Of a stretch of DNA of 64,000 nt, positions 26,158-35,181 are shown piece after piece. The translations under genes and the position numbers were made by a program. Position 1 is the stretch's first letter; every line of letters begins with the position of its first letter. The notes beneath the pieces are model-generated. The model made no database searches. It was not told the DNA's origin and was given only the letters and a program-made list of their open reading frames with translations. Source of the stretch: Phycisphaerales bacterium (lineage in GTDB: Bacteria; Planctomycetota; Phycisphaerae; Tepidisphaerales; Tepidisphaeraceae); the NCBI GenBank assembly GCA_020847545.1, contig JADLBV010000026.1, positions 57,492-121,491 of the forward strand, read 5' to 3'.

Positions 26158-27161
26158 CCGTCTACCCTCCGAACGTGCCGATAAAATTGCTCAATCAATT
26201 CCTGTGCCGCCAGCACATCCGCCGCGCTCGGCACCGGCTCACGATGCCCCTCGATGGCACCGACAAACTCCCTTAACGCGCCGCTCACACCAACCCGCAC
26301 CCGCGCCTCGATGCTGTCATCCGCCGGCGCATAACTGTCGTGTTGTTCGGCCAATTCACCCGCCGCTAACGGTTCAAACCGCCACCCACGCCATGCCCAC
26401 ACACGCAGTGTCCCCTTGCTCCCATAAATCGTCAGCTCATCATCACACCCCCCCACCCCGCGCGGCCAAGCCGCCAACAGTTGCACTGGAATCCCATCCC
26501 CGGCCGTCAGCAACATCGCCGCCGTCTCTTCAACATCCCCAAGCCCGCCCGCATATCCCGCAACCCCTGAAATAAATCCTAGTTTCCGCCCCGTGACGGC
26601 CGCGACCCGGTCCACCATATGAATGCCGTTGGTCAACGCCACCCCACCCCCCGCCAATGATTTTTCCGTCAACCACGACCGAATCTGCTCCCCCGCCGGC
26701 TCCACAATCCGATCCTCAACCGCATAAATCGTTCCCACCCTTCCCCCCGTCACCATCTCCCGCGCCTCCATCACCGGCGGATAAAATCGATGCGTCAACT
26801 CCACCATCAACACCCGCTCACGCTCTTTGGCCAACTCAACCACCGCACGCGCTTCATCTCCCGTCATCGCCAACGGCTTTTCAACCAGAACATGCTTGCC
26901 CGCATTCAACGCTGCGGTCGCGATTGCGGCATGGAGATGATGCGGCGTACAAATGCTAACCGCATCCAGACTTGCATCCGCAACCAGCTCCTCCCATCGC
27001 GAATATCTCCTGATCGACCCGTCCAACACCCCTGATAAATCACTCCCGGCCGGTTCCACCACGGCCGCGATTTCCAAACCCTCAATTTGCGATGCGCAAG
27101 CCAACTGCTGCCTGCCAATCCGCCCCATCCCGACGATTCCCAACCGAATGGACATGATCAT
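26154..27161 (-). CDS. Gfo/Idh/MocA-family NAD(P)-dependent oxidoreductase
   Basis: A 335-residue sugar dehydrogenase. The Rossmann nucleotide site is LGIVGMGRIGRQQL (G-x-G-x-x-G), the conserved VEKPLAMT supplies the active-site Lys, and NGIHMVDRVAAVTG carries the probable catalytic His region. The family oxidises hydroxyls of sugars or inositols, often at C1 or C3. It is the first gene of the seven-gene catabolic operon, directly behind the divergent promoter region. A second Met two codons in (27155) may be the true start. The next gene overlaps by 4 bp. Confidence 0.88.
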   Translation of the reverse strand: MIMSIRLGIVGMGRIGRQQLACASQIEGLEIAAVVEPAGSDLSGVLDGSIRRYSRWEELVADASLDAVSICTPHHLHAAIATAALNAGKHVLVEKPLAMTGDEARAVVELAKERERVLMVELTHRFYPPVMEAREMVTGGRVGTIYAVEDRIVEPAGEQIRSWLTEKSLAGGGVALTNGIHMVDRVAAVTGRKLGFISGVAGYAGGLGDVEETAAMLLTAGDGIPVQLLAAWPRGVGGCDDELTIYGSKGTLRVWAWRGWRFEPLAAGELAEQHDSYAPADDSIEARVRVGVSGALREFVGAIEGHREPVPSAADVLAAQELIEQFYRHVRRVDG

Positions 27162-27199
27162 AAAATACCCGAATCAATAGAAAAATCAAGACAATTCAT

Positions 27200-27303
27200 A
27201 GGACAGATAAGGACAGTAAAAATAAATATATAAATTATATTGACAATATTATTGGAATGATGTAGAGTTTTACAAAGCGTTTATATAGGACATAATAAGG
27301 ACA
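27200..27303. promoter_or_regulatory. Divergent promoter region with two tandem AGGACA operator candidates
   Basis: An AT-rich 154-bp region separates the catabolic operon from its regulator. Two nearly identical half-site pairs are present: AGGACA at 27200-27205 and 27210-27215, and again at 27287-27292 and 27298-27303. Each pair is preceded by TA or ATA and followed by GTA or GTT plus AAA. Toward the regulator, TTGACA (27240-27245), a 17-bp spacer and TAGAGT (27263-27268) form a likely promoter. Toward the operon, TATAAT lies at 27239-27234. Each predicted -10 box is followed by one AGGACA pair, consistent with repression of both directions. The binding protein is presumably the adjacent GntR/LacI-type regulator. 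Confidence 0.6.
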
Positions 27304-27315
27304 GTTAAAAGGCCA

Positions 27316-28533
27316 ATGGAACGGGAAACAATCGCCATTTCGGTTGCATCAAGGCTGGAGCAGCAATTGCATTCGTTGATTGCTGAAGGCCGACTGGCGG
27401 GCGGCGAACGCCTCCCATCCGTCCGTGAATTGACCCATCAATATGGCATCAGCCGCAACACCGTGCAGGCGGCCCTTCGCGGCCTGGCGGCACGCGGCCT
27501 GGTTCGCAGCGTTCCCCGTCAAGGAACAGTCGTCCTCCCGCGTGATGGGTCGATCACGTCAACCAAGCCCACACGCAAGGCCAACCAGATCGGCGTCATC
27601 GACCTCCTCTCCAGCTTCCGTTTCGATGATGAAGACACCGCCTCCTGGTTTCAGGGTGTCATCCGCGGCGCTGAACTCATTTTCGCCCGCTCCAATTACC
27701 ACCTCGTCAAGGCGGTTTATCTCCAACAGGAATCGCATTGGATCCGCAAACTCTGGCAACGCATCGACGGGATGGCCGACGGCATGGCCGGGGTGATCCT
27801 CTTCGCCGACATCGCCACCGATGAAATGCTCAGCGGCCTCGATTCCCGCAACATCCCCTGGGTGACGATCGGCCGGCGCAATCTCCGCTCGGTCCACAAC
27901 TTCATCGCCATGGACCACCTCTCCACCAGCCAGTTGATCGGCTGGACCTTCGCCCGCCTCGGCTACGACAGCGTCCTTTATCTCGGTTGGGATTACACCG
28001 ACTATTTCAAAAGCACCGGCGTGCCGCAAAAACCCGATGAAAAATTCCTCGGCCTCGTGCAGGGATACATCGACGGCGGCGGCGATCCCTCCCGCATCGC
28101 CCTGCTCCGCTGCCCCAAACACTCCGCCGACGTGGGTTACGAACAAACCTGCCGATACATCGACCAGCACGGCGCCCCCCGTGGCGTATTTTCCTTCAAC
28201 GACCACCTGTCGATGGGCGCCATGAAGGCCCTGCAGGACCGCGGCATCAACGTCCCCCACGACGCCGGCGTCGTCGGCAGCATGGGGCTTTCCGCCGGCC
28301 AATATTCCAATCCGCCCCTGACCGTTGCCAGCCAACCGATCTCCGAAATGGGCCAACAGGTGGCACACCTGCTGTTGGAAATGATCCGCGGCGAGGTGGC
28401 GCGCGTCAGCGGCCGATTTATCTCATATGAACTGATTTTCCGACAATCACTGGCCCTGCCGGAAAATCTGAAAAGCGAGGTGCTTGAACGTCAATCTTCG
28501 CAGCGAACCTTACTGATGAAAACCGGCTTATAA
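27316..28533 (+). CDS. GntR-type regulator with LacI-type ligand-binding domain
   Basis: A 405-residue transcription factor. Residues about 5-75 are a GntR winged helix (LIAEGRLAGGERLPSVREL, then YGISRNTVQAALRGLAARGL, then a wing RQGTVVLP). From about residue 90 the protein is a periplasmic-binding-protein-like sensor of the LacI/AraR kind (VILFADIATDEML, then GVFSFNDHLSMGAMKALQDR, and the VVGSMGLSAGQYSNPPLTVA motif that in LacI proteins contacts sugars). It probably senses a sugar or sugar acid from the divergent operon and represses it. A weak 7-bp hairpin overlaps its stop codon. Confidence 0.87.
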   Translation: MERETIAISVASRLEQQLHSLIAEGRLAGGERLPSVRELTHQYGISRNTVQAALRGLAARGLVRSVPRQGTVVLPRDGSITSTKPTRKANQIGVIDLLSSFRFDDEDTASWFQGVIRGAELIFARSNYHLVKAVYLQQESHWIRKLWQRIDGMADGMAGVILFADIATDEMLSGLDSRNIPWVTIGRRNLRSVHNFIAMDHLSTSQLIGWTFARLGYDSVLYLGWDYTDYFKSTGVPQKPDEKFLGLVQGYIDGGGDPSRIALLRCPKHSADVGYEQTCRYIDQHGAPRGVFSFNDHLSMGAMKALQDRGINVPHDAGVVGSMGLSAGQYSNPPLTVASQPISEMGQQVAHLLLEMIRGEVARVSGRFISYELIFRQSLALPENLKSEVLERQSSQRTLLMKTGL

Positions 28534-28542
28534 GTGCCGGTT
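28521..28542 (+). terminator. Weak hairpin at the end of the regulator gene
   Basis: A 7-bp inverted repeat (AACCGGC with GCCGGTT, 8-nt loop) overlaps the TAA stop of the regulator. No T-run follows, so it is at best a partial terminator. A second small hairpin (GATGAC-GTGT-GTCATC, 28563-28578) lies in the leader of the next gene. Confidence 0.3.
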
Positions 28543-28621
28543 GAACTTACAGATTTTGTCCTGATGACGTGTGTCATCGGGAAATGCGTTTTATCACATC
28601 CTTTCTACAAGGAGAATAGTC

Positions 28622-29434
28622 ATGGGAGATACATTGAATCATACGTCAGCCATGCTGGCGATTGCGGGGTTTCTGGCCTTGGGTGGTGTTTCACAGGCGG
28701 CCTATTTGTCGGTGGATTTCCAGGGCGATACCGTCGGCAACAAGCCCTCAAGCATCGACATGCAATATCCAAACCCTTACACAGCCAATAGTTACGCAAC
28801 TGTTGTCGATGGCAGTTCATCGCCCGCCGACCCGTTCGGCGGATCAGGCAACAAGAGCATGCTCGTTGAGGATAATTACAATGCCGATACCACCTATGTC
28901 GGCTGGGACTATAACAACGCCTCAGCCCCTGATATTGTCAGCGGCACACTCAAGTTCCAACTTTATCTGTCATCAAATGGCAGCTATTTGACGCCATACA
29001 CCAACGTCCGCATCGGCCAAAACGGCGCCGGTTCAGGTGCGACCAGTGCCATGTTGGTCTATTTCAGTTTTCCATCCGGCGCTTATCTCAACAAGGTTGC
29101 CGTTGATGTGAATGGCGTCACACATGCCCTCGATAATGCCGTGAATTTCAACACCATTTACGATGTTGAATTAACCTTTGATTCTGTCACCCACACGATG
29201 AGCGGAAAGCTCAATGGCAACCCCCTGACCGAGGGTTCAACCACCTCGTGGGGCTATTCCAAGCCATTACTGAACGCTATTGACTCGGTGACATTTAATA
29301 CCGGCACCAATAGCCAAGTCGGCAACCGCGTGTTCGTCGATAACATTGTTCTGGACGCCGTCCCCGAACCCTCCATGCTCGGCCTGGCCAGCCTTGGCCT
29401 GCTTGGCATGATCCGACGTCGTCATCGTTCGTAG
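28622..29434 (+). CDS. PEP-CTERM sorting-domain protein
   Basis: A 270-residue secreted protein. The ATG at 28622 is preceded by AAGGAG (28609-28614) at good spacing, which fixes the start; an earlier in-frame start lacks this. A signal peptide (MLAIAGFLALGGVSQAA) leads into a 210-residue beta-rich region with features of a jelly-roll or LamG-like carbohydrate-binding fold. The C-terminus is AVPEPSMLGLASLGLLGMIR followed by RRHRS: the PEP motif, one membrane helix and a basic tail cut by exosortase. It is probably displayed on the cell surface or in the matrix. It lies between the regulator and a heparinase-like enzyme, suggesting a role in glycan binding. The exosortase is not in this window. 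Confidence 0.88.
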   Translation: MGDTLNHTSAMLAIAGFLALGGVSQAAYLSVDFQGDTVGNKPSSIDMQYPNPYTANSYATVVDGSSSPADPFGGSGNKSMLVEDNYNADTTYVGWDYNNASAPDIVSGTLKFQLYLSSNGSYLTPYTNVRIGQNGAGSGATSAMLVYFSFPSGAYLNKVAVDVNGVTHALDNAVNFNTIYDVELTFDSVTHTMSGKLNGNPLTEGSTTSWGYSKPLLNAIDSVTFNTGTNSQVGNRVFVDNIVLDAVPEPSMLGLASLGLLGMIRRRHRS

Positions 29435-29449
29435 TATGTAAAGCCGACC

Positions 29450-29485
29450 GACGCCTGGCGCAACCGTGCGCCAGGCGTCATTTTA
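29450..29485 (+). terminator. Rho-independent-type terminator after the PEP-CTERM gene
   Basis: A perfect 13-bp stem (29450-29462 and 29467-29479, arm GACGCCTGGCGCA) with a 4-nt loop is followed by ATTTT. It lies 16 bp after the stop codon and would separate the PEP-CTERM transcript from the prepilin-like gene. Confidence 0.75.
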
Positions 29486-29510
29486 CGCCATCTTTCGCAG
29501 GAGACTGAAT

Positions 29511-30206
29511 ATGGCACATCGCCTGAAATATCATGGTTTCACATTGGTGGAACTGCTGGTCGTCATAGGCATTATAGCGCTTCTGATCTCGATCCTGATG
29601 CCGTCGCTCAACAAGGCGCGCGAGTCGGCCAACCGCGTCCAATGTGCCAGCAACATGCGACAATTGGGCCTGGCGTATGTGCAATACGCGAGCGATTTCA
29701 AAGGGTGGATCAACCCCGGCTATTACGATTCACCGCAATACTGGAACGGCCTGACAAGCTATCGGATGTGGCCCGAACGCTTTGCCCATGTCGGCCCATA
29801 CAGCCCCTGTAATTACGGCATGAAATACACCCCCGGTTACGCCGCCCAGCCCGACCGACCGGTGTTTAATTGTCCTTCAGAGCAACGCGAGTTCTACTAC
29901 ACCCACTACGGCGCCAATAGTTGGATCTGCGGCTGGCAGGATCCGGCACGACCATACTGGAAACCCCACAAATTCACCCAGCTGACAGCGCCCACGTCGC
30001 AGGTGGTCATTTTAATGGATAACGCGCGGGTCAACGACGGCACAATCGAATACCCCAATGCCTTGCAGGTCGCTTACCGTCACAACAAAATCGCCAATGT
30101 GCTGTTCGCCGATGGACATGTGGACGGCATGAGTTATGAGGACCTTAACCCGCCCTTGGTGACTTATCGACTGGCGCGTGGCTGGTCACAGTATCCAAGA
30201 TACTGA
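29511..30206 (+). CDS. Prepilin-like protein with H-x9-DG C-terminal motif
   Basis: A 231-residue protein of the planctomycete/Verrucomicrobia prepilin-like family. The N-terminus has a prepilin peptidase site (HG then [20 protein letters not shown]), with cleavage expected after Gly. The C-terminus has [18 protein letters not shown], the H-x9-DG motif. The start at 29511 is chosen for its GCAGGAGA ribosome-binding site. Members occur in large numbers per genome and are of unknown function; they are thought to be exported and membrane-tethered rather than major pilins. It is 35 bp upstream of the heparinase-like gene, so the two are probably co-transcribed. Confidence 0.87.
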   Translation: MAHRLKYHGFTLVELLVVIGIIALLISILMPSLNKARESANRVQCASNMRQLGLAYVQYASDFKGWINPGYYDSPQYWNGLTSYRMWPERFAHVGPYSPCNYGMKYTPGYAAQPDRPVFNCPSEQREFYYTHYGANSWICGWQDPARPYWKPHKFTQLTAPTSQVVILMDNARVNDGTIEYPNALQVAYRHNKIANVLFADGHVDGMSYEDLNPPLVTYRLARGWSQYPRY

Positions 30207-30241
30207 TATCAAATCTAAATCCCGTGCAACGGTGGTCCCTG

Positions 30242-32911
30242 ATGGCATTTTATTCGAAGCTCTGGATCGTATTTCTGTTTATTCTCGCCACTTGTCCCGG
30301 CCCGAGCATGGCCGAACGAACCACCACATCCCCGTACACAACAAATAATATCCAGTGGCTGCGCAACGAAACAGCCCAGATCATGTCATTGTCCGAAGCG
30401 CAGACCCTTGCGGCGGTCCCCGACCAGTCGGGCATCTGGTTTACGGATTGCCCCAACTGTGACAAAAGCACAGCCGACGCGGGCCATTTTGACTGGAACC
30501 CCGCCGATCCCGGCCACATCGTCTGCAAGGATTGCGGCGCGGTCTATCCCGACAATCCCAAATATCCCGACAACAAAGTGCTGGAAGTCCGCTCCATCCA
30601 CGCAATGCACCATTACCCCTACTATGTGCGATCGGATGGGTATCGCATCTATTTCAAGGCCCACGCCGACTTTCTCGCCCGAGCCTACATGGCCAGACAA
30701 TGCGCCAACCTGGCCGAACTTTACTGGTTCACCAAGGATGAACAATATGCCCGTCGAAGCGCGATCATTCTGGTTCGATTCGCACAGGTCTATCCGGGTT
30801 ATGCCCTGCATTACGATTTCCCCGATGCCCAGAAAAGATTCGCACCCTATGACTCCAAAGTCTCTTTGACACCCGAAGAACCACCACGCACCGCCAAATG
30901 GTCGCAGTGGGCCTATCTCGACATCTCGCAGGAGTTGACCCGCGCCTACGACATTCTCCGTGACTGGAAGCCCTTTGACGAAATGGCCGGCGGCAAGGCG
31001 CGTCAACTCGTCGAACATGACCTCCTGGGAGGAATGATCGACTATACGATGGGCATCGAGGAGGACTACTCCAACATGTCACCCATGCGCTGGCGCGACG
31101 CCATCGACGCTTCCCGCGTCACGGGCCGGACGGAGATGGTCCATGCGGTTGTCGAACGACTCGAACGCTTTTTGAACGAGAAGTTTCTGTATGATGGATC
31201 ATGGATGGAAACCTCTCCCTCCTACATGCGCCAGACGGCCGGCTGGCTGGACATGATCAATGTCTCATTGGAAGGTTATGCGGATCCTCCCGGCTACACC
31301 AACCCAAAAACCGGCCGACATCTCGACGCCAAGGCCATCGCCGCACTGCGAGGAACCGCCAAACTCGCCTTGAACAAACTCAGCGAGACGCGGTTGCCCG
31401 ATGGTCGATTTTTACCCGTCAATGACACATGGTCGAACGACAAGTGGCCCCCCCGTGATTCAATGACCTCCGTATTGGAACCGGGCTTCGGCGTCGCGGT
31501 AATGGGTGCCGGCGCGGGCCAACACCAATATGCCGCTTGGTTAAACTTCACCAGCGGCCGAAACCACAAACAACAAGATGCCCTGAGCATCGGCTTGTGG
31601 GCGCATGGCAAGGAGTTGCTCAGCGACATTGGCTACACCCACACCATATATCGCTACTGGGCAACCTCCACCGCATCGCACAATACCGTGCTGATCGACG
31701 GAACCGATCAGCAGTACGACATCGAATATCGAATGAATCGTCTGCGATCATGGTTTACGGATGGACATGGTTTTCATGCCGCACAGGCCGAATCCGATGG
31801 CATCTATCCGCAGGCCAAGCTCTATCGCCGCACCCTGATCGCGGTGGGTCAGGATTCAACCGACATGTATCTGGTGGATGTCTTTCAGGTCCAGGGTGGA
31901 AAACAGCATGACTACCTGCTGGCCGGCAACGCCGATGAAGACAGCACGGCCGATTTGCCGGGCCTGACGCTTTCTCCATTCAACGGCACATTGCTCAACC
32001 CCGGCGTCAAATTCATCATCCCGGCCAACGAAACCAGAGACCTCGACCCACAAAGCGGCCTGGGTTACATCCGAAATCTTCGTTCATCGCCCGCTCCGTC
32101 CACGCAACCGGTTCTGCTCGACTATCGCCTGACCAAATCACCAACGATCGGCACACGAACATGGCTCTGGCCGGGAGATGACACGACAATCTATCTTGGA
32201 CAGGCCCCATCCATTCGACGATCTCAGGGAAACGATTCGATGCTGGACCAATTCACAATGCCGATGTTTGTCGCACGCCGACATGGGCAGGATATGCAAA
32301 GCACATTCGTCGCGATACACGAACCAATTAACGGTTCCCCAAAAATTGAAAAAGTGGCGATGCAACGCAAACCCGGCGTCATCCAGCTTCAAATTTCGCA
32401 TGGCGGCATGCTCGACAACCTGTTTATCGCACTGAATGACACGGGAAAATACGAATTGTCAACCCCTGCCGGGACGATCCATTTTGAAGGAATGCAGGGA
32501 TTTGTTCGCCTGGAGAACGGAAAACCAACCGAGGCCCACCTCATCAATGGTTCCCAACTCAACCTCGACCAGACAAAACTCGTCGATAGCTGCCCATCCC
32601 AGAAAGGTGAAATTGTTTCGGCCCACCCCGAACAAACCCCCGAAAGCGGCGGCTGGTTTACCGTCAATGAAAAACTACCATCAGCCGACCCCTCCACCCT
32701 ACTTTTGATCCATTACCCCGATGGAACCACACAGGGATACCACATCCTCCAAATCGATTCCCCCGCATCCAGCGGCAGCCGAATCATCGTCCGTGAAAAA
32801 CCCGCCTTGAAATACACCGAAAACGGAATCGAATTGACGTCCTACCCCCATCGAACCATCAAAGGCAAACACGCTTCCTACGAACTCCTCCAAACCAAAA
32901 GCCTTCGATAA
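30242..32911 (+). CDS. Heparinase II/III-family polysaccharide lyase-like protein
   Basis: An 889-residue exported enzyme. A signal peptide (LWIVFLFILATCPGPSMA) is present; an in-frame GTG six codons earlier is also possible. Near residue 60 a two-part Cys motif (DCPNC ... CKDCG) looks like a zinc ribbon. An alpha/alpha toroid follows (about 130-400, including MIDYTMGIEEDYSNMSPMRW), then the beta-sheet heparinase II/III domain starting at NHKQQDALSIGLWAHGKELL and YRYWATSTASHNTVLIDG, with the conserved His and Tyr. Relatives cleave uronic-acid-containing glycans by beta-elimination; alginate-like or glycosaminoglycan-like substrates are possible. Confidence 0.83.
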   Translation: MAFYSKLWIVFLFILATCPGPSMAERTTTSPYTTNNIQWLRNETAQIMSLSEAQTLAAVPDQSGIWFTDCPNCDKSTADAGHFDWNPADPGHIVCKDCGAVYPDNPKYPDNKVLEVRSIHAMHHYPYYVRSDGYRIYFKAHADFLARAYMARQCANLAELYWFTKDEQYARRSAIILVRFAQVYPGYALHYDFPDAQKRFAPYDSKVSLTPEEPPRTAKWSQWAYLDISQELTRAYDILRDWKPFDEMAGGKARQLVEHDLLGGMIDYTMGIEEDYSNMSPMRWRDAIDASRVTGRTEMVHAVVERLERFLNEKFLYDGSWMETSPSYMRQTAGWLDMINVSLEGYADPPGYTNPKTGRHLDAKAIAALRGTAKLALNKLSETRLPDGRFLPVNDTWSNDKWPPRDSMTSVLEPGFGVAVMGAGAGQHQYAAWLNFTSGRNHKQQDALSIGLWAHGKELLSDIGYTHTIYRYWATSTASHNTVLIDGTDQQYDIEYRMNRLRSWFTDGHGFHAAQAESDGIYPQAKLYRRTLIAVGQDSTDMYLVDVFQVQGGKQHDYLLAGNADEDSTADLPGLTLSPFNGTLLNPGVKFIIPANETRDLDPQSGLGYIRNLRSSPAPSTQPVLLDYRLTKSPTIGTRTWLWPGDDTTIYLGQAPSIRRSQGNDSMLDQFTMPMFVARRHGQDMQSTFVAIHEPINGSPKIEKVAMQRKPGVIQLQISHGGMLDNLFIALNDTGKYELSTPAGTIHFEGMQGFVRLENGKPTEAHLINGSQLNLDQTKLVDSCPSQKGEIVSAHPEQTPESGGWFTVNEKLPSADPSTLLLIHYPDGTTQGYHILQIDSPASSGSRIIVREKPALKYTENGIELTSYPHRTIKGKHASYELLQTKSLR

Positions 32912-33005
32912 CCAAAAGGCGCCGTCAAATTAAAATTTGGACAGGTCAATCAGAATCCTCGCATCACCCCTCCCCTAAACACTTGCAATACCATCACTTA
33001 TAAAC

Positions 33006-33079
<74 letters not shown>

Positions 33080-33086
33080 CGGGCCA

Positions 33087-33118
33087 AGTATCGTGCCGCA
33101 GGGGTCGGCGGCTGTCAA
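33087..33118 (-). promoter_or_regulatory. Possible promoter of tRNA-Arg
   Basis: On the minus strand TTGACA (33118-33113) and GATACT (33092-33087) precede the tRNA. The spacer is 20 bp, longer than ideal, so this is tentative. The -10 box ends 7 bp before the mature 5' end. The rest of the 248-bp gap up to lepA holds no other recognisable feature. Confidence 0.35.
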
Positions 33119-33327
33119 GACAACGAAGAAAAAGTGTTGGGTTTTGGACGTTGGGTTGCGGGTTTGTGGGTTTGTGCAATATTCCAATGACCCCTTGGTG
33201 TGGGGGTTGGATGGGCGTACAATGGGCGTTTTGTCCCCGTTGTGAGGGCCGACTTGGATTTTAGAGTTGTGTTTGCCCGCCGTGTGTATTGAGGCATACC
33301 ATCAAGTTGTTTTTGTGACCCGACCCC

Positions 33328-35115
33328 ATGCCGATCCGTAATTTTTCTATCATCGCCCATATTGACCACGGAAAATCGACCCTCTCCGACCGCCTTTTGA
33401 TGCGCGCCGGCGCCATCACCGAGCGCGAATTTCAGAGCCAGATGCTCGACGACATGGATCTGGAACGCGAACGCGGAATCACCATCAAGGCGTCGGCCGT
33501 CACCGTCTTTCATGAGCATGACGGCGAGCGGTTCATGCTCAATTTCATCGACACACCCGGCCACGTCGATTTTCACTATGAAGTGCAAAAGGCGCTTCAG
33601 GCGTGCGAAGGGGCGATTTTGGTCGTCGATGCCACGCAAGGGGTGCAGGCCCAGACCGTCGCCAACGCCTACGCGGCCATCGAGGCCGGCCTGGAGATCA
33701 TCCCGGTCATCAACAAGATCGACCTCCCATCGGCCCGCACGGTGGAGGTGGCCGAGGAGATCGAGCAGGTGCTGGGTTTTCCTGCCGAGGAGTGCATCCT
33801 GGTCTCGGCCAAGACCGGCCAGGGGATCGACCCGCTGATCGCCACATTGTGCGACAAACTGCCTCCACCAAAAGGCAAACCGGACCAACCCGCCCGTGCG
33901 TTGATCTTCGACAGCATCTACGACGACTATCGCGGCGTCATCGTCTATGTCCGTGTTGTGGATGGGGAATTGAAAAAGGGGATGAAGATCCGGCTGATGG
34001 GGACCAACCGCGAATATCAGATCAGCGACCTTGGCAAACTGATGCCCCGCCCCAGGCAGGTGGAGCGCATCGGCACCGGCGAGGTGGGTTACATCGTCGC
34101 CGCCATCAAGGATCTTCACGATGTCCGCATCGGCGACACCGTCACCGATGCGCTGGCCCCCGCGGCCGAGGCGTTGCCGGGTTACAAGCCGATCCAGCAG
34201 ATGGTCTACTGCGATTTTTATCCCGGCGGCAAGACGCAATATGAGGAATTGCGCGATGCGATGGACCGACTCCAGCTCAACGATTCGAGTTTCAGCTTTC
34301 AGCCCGAATCATCGGATGCCCTGGGGTTTGGTTTCCGCTGCGGGTTTCTGGGCCTGTTGCACATGGAGATCATTCAGGAACGGCTCGAGCGCGAGTTCGG
34401 CATCGAAGTGGTGCAGACCGCCCCGACCGTCACCTATGAGATCGCATTAACCGATGGATCGATCATCCGCATCGACGCCCCCAGCGAACTGCCCAACCCG
34501 ACGCAGGTGCTGGAAATCCGTGAGCCGTACATCCTGATGAACATGATCCTGCCGGCCGACGGGGTGGGTGCGATGATGAAGCTGTGCGAGGATCGGCGCG
34601 GGGTTTACAAGAAGACCGAATACATCGGGGCCACCCGCGTCATACTGGTCTATGAAATGCCGCTGGCGGAGGTCATCTACGATTTTTATGACCGGCTCAA
34701 AAGCGCCACGCGCGGATATGGTACGATGGATTACGACTTCATCGGTTTCCGTTCGGGCGATCTGGTGAAGATGGACATCCTCGTCAACGCGGATCGTGTG
34801 GATGCCCTCTCGGTGATCGTCCACCGGGATCACGCCGAAGCGCGCGGCCGAAAGCTGCTGGTCCGGCTCAAACAGGAGATCGACCGGCATCTGTTTGAAA
34901 TACCTTTGCAAGCGGCGATTGGCGGAAAAATCATCGCCCGCGAGACGATCAAATCGGTCGGTAAAAACGTGACGGCCAAATGCTACGGTGGCGACATCAC
35001 CCGCAAACGAAAATTGCTGGAGAAACAAAAAGAGGGGAAAAAGCGAATGAAGCGAGTCGGGTCGGTGGATATCCCACAGGAAGCCTTCATGGCCGTGCTG
35101 GAATCGGGGGATTGA
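33328..35115 (+). CDS. lepA: Elongation factor 4 (LepA)
   Basis: A 595-residue ribosomal GTPase, very close to the usual 597-600 residues. It acts in the cytoplasm on the translating or assembling 30S/70S ribosome. The G1 motif is AHIDHGKST, G2/switch I is RERGITIKA, G3 is DTPGHVDF and G4 is NKIDL. Domains II and III follow, then the LepA-specific C-terminal domain ending in GKNVTAKCYGGDITRKRKLL, the hallmark basic motif. The gene starts a + strand cluster with an MFS protein, a kinase-like protein and a lipoprotein. Confidence 0.97.
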   Translation: MPIRNFSIIAHIDHGKSTLSDRLLMRAGAITEREFQSQMLDDMDLERERGITIKASAVTVFHEHDGERFMLNFIDTPGHVDFHYEVQKALQACEGAILVVDATQGVQAQTVANAYAAIEAGLEIIPVINKIDLPSARTVEVAEEIEQVLGFPAEECILVSAKTGQGIDPLIATLCDKLPPPKGKPDQPARALIFDSIYDDYRGVIVYVRVVDGELKKGMKIRLMGTNREYQISDLGKLMPRPRQVERIGTGEVGYIVAAIKDLHDVRIGDTVTDALAPAAEALPGYKPIQQMVYCDFYPGGKTQYEELRDAMDRLQLNDSSFSFQPESSDALGFGFRCGFLGLLHMEIIQERLEREFGIEVVQTAPTVTYEIALTDGSIIRIDAPSELPNPTQVLEIREPYILMNMILPADGVGAMMKLCEDRRGVYKKTEYIGATRVILVYEMPLAEVIYDFYDRLKSATRGYGTMDYDFIGFRSGDLVKMDILVNADRVDALSVIVHRDHAEARGRKLLVRLKQEIDRHLFEIPLQAAIGGKIIARETIKSVGKNVTAKCYGGDITRKRKLLEKQKEGKKRMKRVGSVDIPQEAFMAVLESGD

Positions 35116-35181
35116 ACGTGGCCCTTTTGACAAAATAAATCGGTCCGTCGCGCGCCATAGGCACGGCGCGCCCTGCCCCGT

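Noticed and set aside
35150..35171. A terminator between lepA and the MFS gene
   Set aside because: The 7-bp GC hairpin has no T-run and lies just 10 bp before the MFS start, so it is more likely incidental.
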